NCBI RefSeq assembly: GCF_001982615.1
Contig: NZ_MLCO01000026.1
Coordinates: forward strand, 1 to 35,526
DNA length: 35,526 nucleotides
Direction of reading: 5' to 3'
From: Teichococcus deserti
GTDB taxonomy: Bacteria; Pseudomonadota; Alphaproteobacteria; Acetobacterales; Acetobacteraceae
The notes under the pieces were generated by a model that saw only the letters and a list, made by a program, of their open reading frames with translations, had not been told where the DNA came from and searched no databases. A program made the position numbers and the translations under genes. Numbering within the stretch: position 1 is the first letter of the stretch; every line of letters starts with the position of its first letter. Positions 33,492 to 35,526 of the stretch are shown here, piece after piece.

Positions 33492-34673
33492 TCAAGCCTG
33501 CCCTGTCCTGGGGCGGGTCAGCCACAGCCCGCCCCAGACCGCCGCCAGCACCGCGGCGCCGAAGACCCAGCCCGACAGCGCGCCGGCCATGACGCCGGAC
33601 AGCAGCACGCCGATGGTGCAGCCCAGCGCCGTCATCGCCCCCCAGCCCATCAGCACGCCGCCGGCCAGGCTTTGCAGCTGTTGCCGGGCGCTGCTGCGGG
33701 CGAGGGAGAACTGCCCGGCCAGGCTCGCCGCAGCGAGCGACGCCGCGACCAGCCCCAGCACGAAGACCAGGTTGCCGCCCACCGCGTCCGGCGCCGTGGC
33801 GCAGCCGGCGAAGCCGTCGAGGCCGCCGATGCGCGCCGGCAGCCAGCCCTGCGCCGTGCCGACCCAGCGCGCGGCGCCGCCCAGCGCCGCGGTGACGCCC
33901 AGCGGCTCGTCGCGCAGATAGGCGACGGCGCCGAGCAGCCCGACCAGCACGCCGCCGCTCCAGGCCGGCCAGCGCTGCACGAAGACGGCGCGCAGCAGCG
34001 TCGCCGCATCGGGCGCCGCGGCGCGCGCGGGGCGGGCCGGCAGGCGGCGCAGCAGCGGCCAGGCCGCGGCCGCCAGCAGGGCCAGCGCCAGCGCCGCGCT
34101 GCCGGTGTAGCCCAGGTGATGCGGCAGCCAGACCACCGGTGCCTCGCGCAGCGTCGTGTCATACAGCGACGGCCAGGTGGCGAAGCCCAGCCCGAAGCCG
34201 GTCGCCGCGCCCAGCAGCGACACCGGCGCGCGCGAAGACCCTTCGCCCAGCCGGTAGAGATGCCCGGCGATGCAGGCGCCCGACAGCACCATGCCGGTGC
34301 CGAAGGACAGGCCCGCCACCACCAGCACCCAGGAGACCGGCCCGACATGCGCATCCGGCGGCAGGCCCGGCCCTGCCGGATTGGGCAGCCAGTTGGTCAG
34401 CACCACGAGATAGCCGAGCAGCCCCGTGGCCAGCGCCGCCAGCACCGCCAGCAGCCCGCGCGGATCGCCGCCACGCACGAAATCCCGTGTCAGGCACAAC
34501 AGGCAGAAGCGGCCGCGCTGCATGGCCAGGCCGCCCAGCCCGCCCAGGATCAGCGCCGTCAGCGGCCCGGTGCCGCCGCGCACCAGGAACCACCAGATGG
34601 CCGCGAGCCCCGCCAGCCCGGCCGCCAGGCCGAGCAGGCGGGGACCCCATCCGGCCCCAGCCTCAGCGCGCAC
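33492..34673 (-). CDS. YeeE/YedE-family (Sulf_transp) membrane transporter
   Basis: 393 residues with about nine or ten hydrophobic segments. Family cysteine motifs are visible: MQRGRFCLLCLTRDF, GMVLSGACIAGHLYRLGEGS and GWGAMTALGCTIGVLLSGVM. Relatives such as TsuA/YeeE import thiosulfate through conserved cysteine sites in the membrane. The start overlaps the sulfurtransferase gene by 11 bp, giving a two-gene sulfur unit: the rhodanese upstream handles sulfane sulfur and this protein likely transports it. Substrate specificity is inferred from the family. Confidence 0.9.
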   Translation of the reverse strand: MRAEAGAGWGPRLLGLAAGLAGLAAIWWFLVRGGTGPLTALILGGLGGLAMQRGRFCLLCLTRDFVRGGDPRGLLAVLAALATGLLGYLVVLTNWLPNPAGPGLPPDAHVGPVSWVLVVAGLSFGTGMVLSGACIAGHLYRLGEGSSRAPVSLLGAATGFGLGFATWPSLYDTTLREAPVVWLPHHLGYTGSAALALALLAAAAWPLLRRLPARPARAAAPDAATLLRAVFVQRWPAWSGGVLVGLLGAVAYLRDEPLGVTAALGGAARWVGTAQGWLPARIGGLDGFAGCATAPDAVGGNLVFVLGLVAASLAAASLAGQFSLARSSARQQLQSLAGGVLMGWGAMTALGCTIGVLLSGVMAGALSGWVFGAAVLAAVWGGLWLTRPRTGQA

Positions 34674-35526
34674 CCCAGACCGTGCCGGCCGGGTTGCTCA
34701 CCGGCACGCCGACGGCATTGCCGTATTCGGTCCAGGAGCCGTCATACTGCCGCACCTCGTAGCCCAGCAGCTTCGACAGCACGAACCAGGAATGGCTGCT
34801 GCGCTCGCCGATGCGGCAATAGACGACGATCGGCTTGCTGCCGTCGATGCCGACCGCGGCATAGAGGGCGCGCAGCTCCTCGACGCTCTTGAAGGTGCCG
34901 TCGGCGCGCACCGCCTGCACCCAGGGCACGTTCACCGCGCCGGGGATATGGCCGGCGCGGATGGCGAGCTCCGGCACGCCCGGCGGCGCGAAGATCCTGC
35001 CGGAGAATTCGTCGGGCGAGCGGATGTCGAGCAGCGCCTCGCCGCTGCGCTTCTCGGCGATGGCGACGGCATCGGCCAGGCGGGCGCGCAGCCGGCCGTT
35101 GGGCTCGGCGGCCAGCGTCAGGCTGCCGGCGCGCGGCGTCGTGGCGCGGGTGCTGACCTGGCGGCCCTCGGCCTCCCATTTGGCGCGGCCGCCATCGAGG
35201 ATGCGCACGTCGCGCACGCCATAGATGTCGAGCACCCAGGCGCCCCAGGCGGCGAACCAGTTGTTGTTGTCGCCGTAGAGCACGACGGTGCTGTCCTGCT
35301 CGACGCCGGCGCGGCGCAGCAGGTCCTGGATCTGCTCGCGGCTGGCGATGTCGCGGCGGACGGTGTCGACCAGGTCGCGATGCCAGGAGACGTTGAAGGC
35401 GCCCGGGATATGGCCGCGCTTGAACAGGCCGGGATTCACGCTGACCTCGATGACCCGCACCCTGGGGTCCTGCAGCCGCTCGGCCAGCCAGGCGCCGTCG
35501 ACGACGGGGCTGGGGCGGGCCTGGGT
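34663..35526 (-). CDS. Thiosulfate/3-mercaptopyruvate sulfurtransferase (partial, N-terminus outside window)
   Basis: 287 codons are visible and no start codon is found before the right edge. A GTG at 35460 is in frame, but the residues upstream of it (VVDGAWLAERLQDPR) are typical family sequence, so the gene continues past the window. Two rhodanese domains: the N-terminal inactive one (GHIPGAFNVSWHRDLVDTVR, NWFAAWGAWVLDIYGVRDVR) and the C-terminal one with the active-site loop CRIGERS in PIVVYCRIGERSSHSW. The enzyme transfers sulfane sulfur from thiosulfate or mercaptopyruvate to an acceptor. It is coupled to the YeeE/YedE transporter gene by an 11-bp overlap. Confidence 0.92.
   Translation of the reverse strand, partial: TQARPSPVVDGAWLAERLQDPRVRVIEVSVNPGLFKRGHIPGAFNVSWHRDLVDTVRRDIASREQIQDLLRRAGVEQDSTVVLYGDNNNWFAAWGAWVLDIYGVRDVRILDGGRAKWEAEGRQVSTRATTPRAGSLTLAAEPNGRLRARLADAVAIAEKRSGEALLDIRSPDEFSGRIFAPPGVPELAIRAGHIPGAVNVPWVQAVRADGTFKSVEELRALYAAVGIDGSKPIVVYCRIGERSSHSWFVLSKLLGYEVRQYDGSWTEYGNAVGVPVSNPAGTVWGAR

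Noticed and set aside
33441-34892. 483-codon plus-strand frame
   Set aside because: Antisense to the YeeE/YedE gene; composition is Q/R/A-rich and repetitive, typical of a shadow.

Overview
The window is about 35.5 kb of high-GC DNA. Its codon use, gene families and Tat-like signal peptides suggest an alphaproteobacterium, probably Acetobacteraceae (Roseomonas-like). That placement is inference from family resemblance, not from a marker gene. No rRNA, tRNA, CRISPR array, transposase or integrase was recognised.

Block 1 (1-7.4 kb) is the early/control region of a prophage or phage-derived element. A leftward run of overlapping small genes (1300 to 1) ends in a replication-initiator-like gene cut by the window edge. 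A divergent switch follows: a leftward Cro-like gene (2245-2508) faces a rightward S24-type repressor (2564-3301). Both flanks of the repressor carry the same palindromic operator, TGTCCA-N3-TGGACA. A rightward chain of genes, mostly joined by ATGA or GTGA overlaps, starts with a Rha/KilAC-type antirepressor-like gene (3387) and ends at 7409. The repressor lacks the residues expected for self-cleavage, which suggests that the antirepressor-like protein could provide induction. The element seems to stop in an AT-rich dyad at 7431-7479.

Block 2 (7.5-27 kb) is a large divergent metabolic locus around a 387-bp control region (14260-14646). The leftward operon encodes two LLM-class flavin monooxygenases, an M20 amidohydrolase, a GNAT acetyltransferase, a peptide-type solute-binding protein and an HpcH/HpaI-type aldolase. 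The rightward operon encodes an OsmC-like protein, two complete Dpp/Opp-type ABC importers (one with two separate ATPases, one with a fused double ATPase) and a third LLM monooxygenase. Acetyltransferase, FMN monooxygenases and M20 deacylase together match the enzyme logic of the Bacillus subtilis Ytm/Ytn and Yxe sulfur-salvage loci (N-acetylate, oxidise and cleave C-S, deacetylate). The best guess is therefore import and salvage of S-modified cysteine or another organosulfur compound. The substrate is unknown.

Block 3 (27-35.5 kb) is mixed chromosomal sequence: AMP nucleosidase (amn), an orphan FecR-like protein, a pyruvate-kinase remnant, a ferritin-like four-helix protein, a Crp/Fnr regulator, small hypothetical genes, a DUF1349 protein, and a YeeE/YedE transporter coupled to a thiosulfate sulfurtransferase that runs off the right edge. 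Two related ~55-bp intergenic repeats lie at 28601-28656 and 32004-32057.
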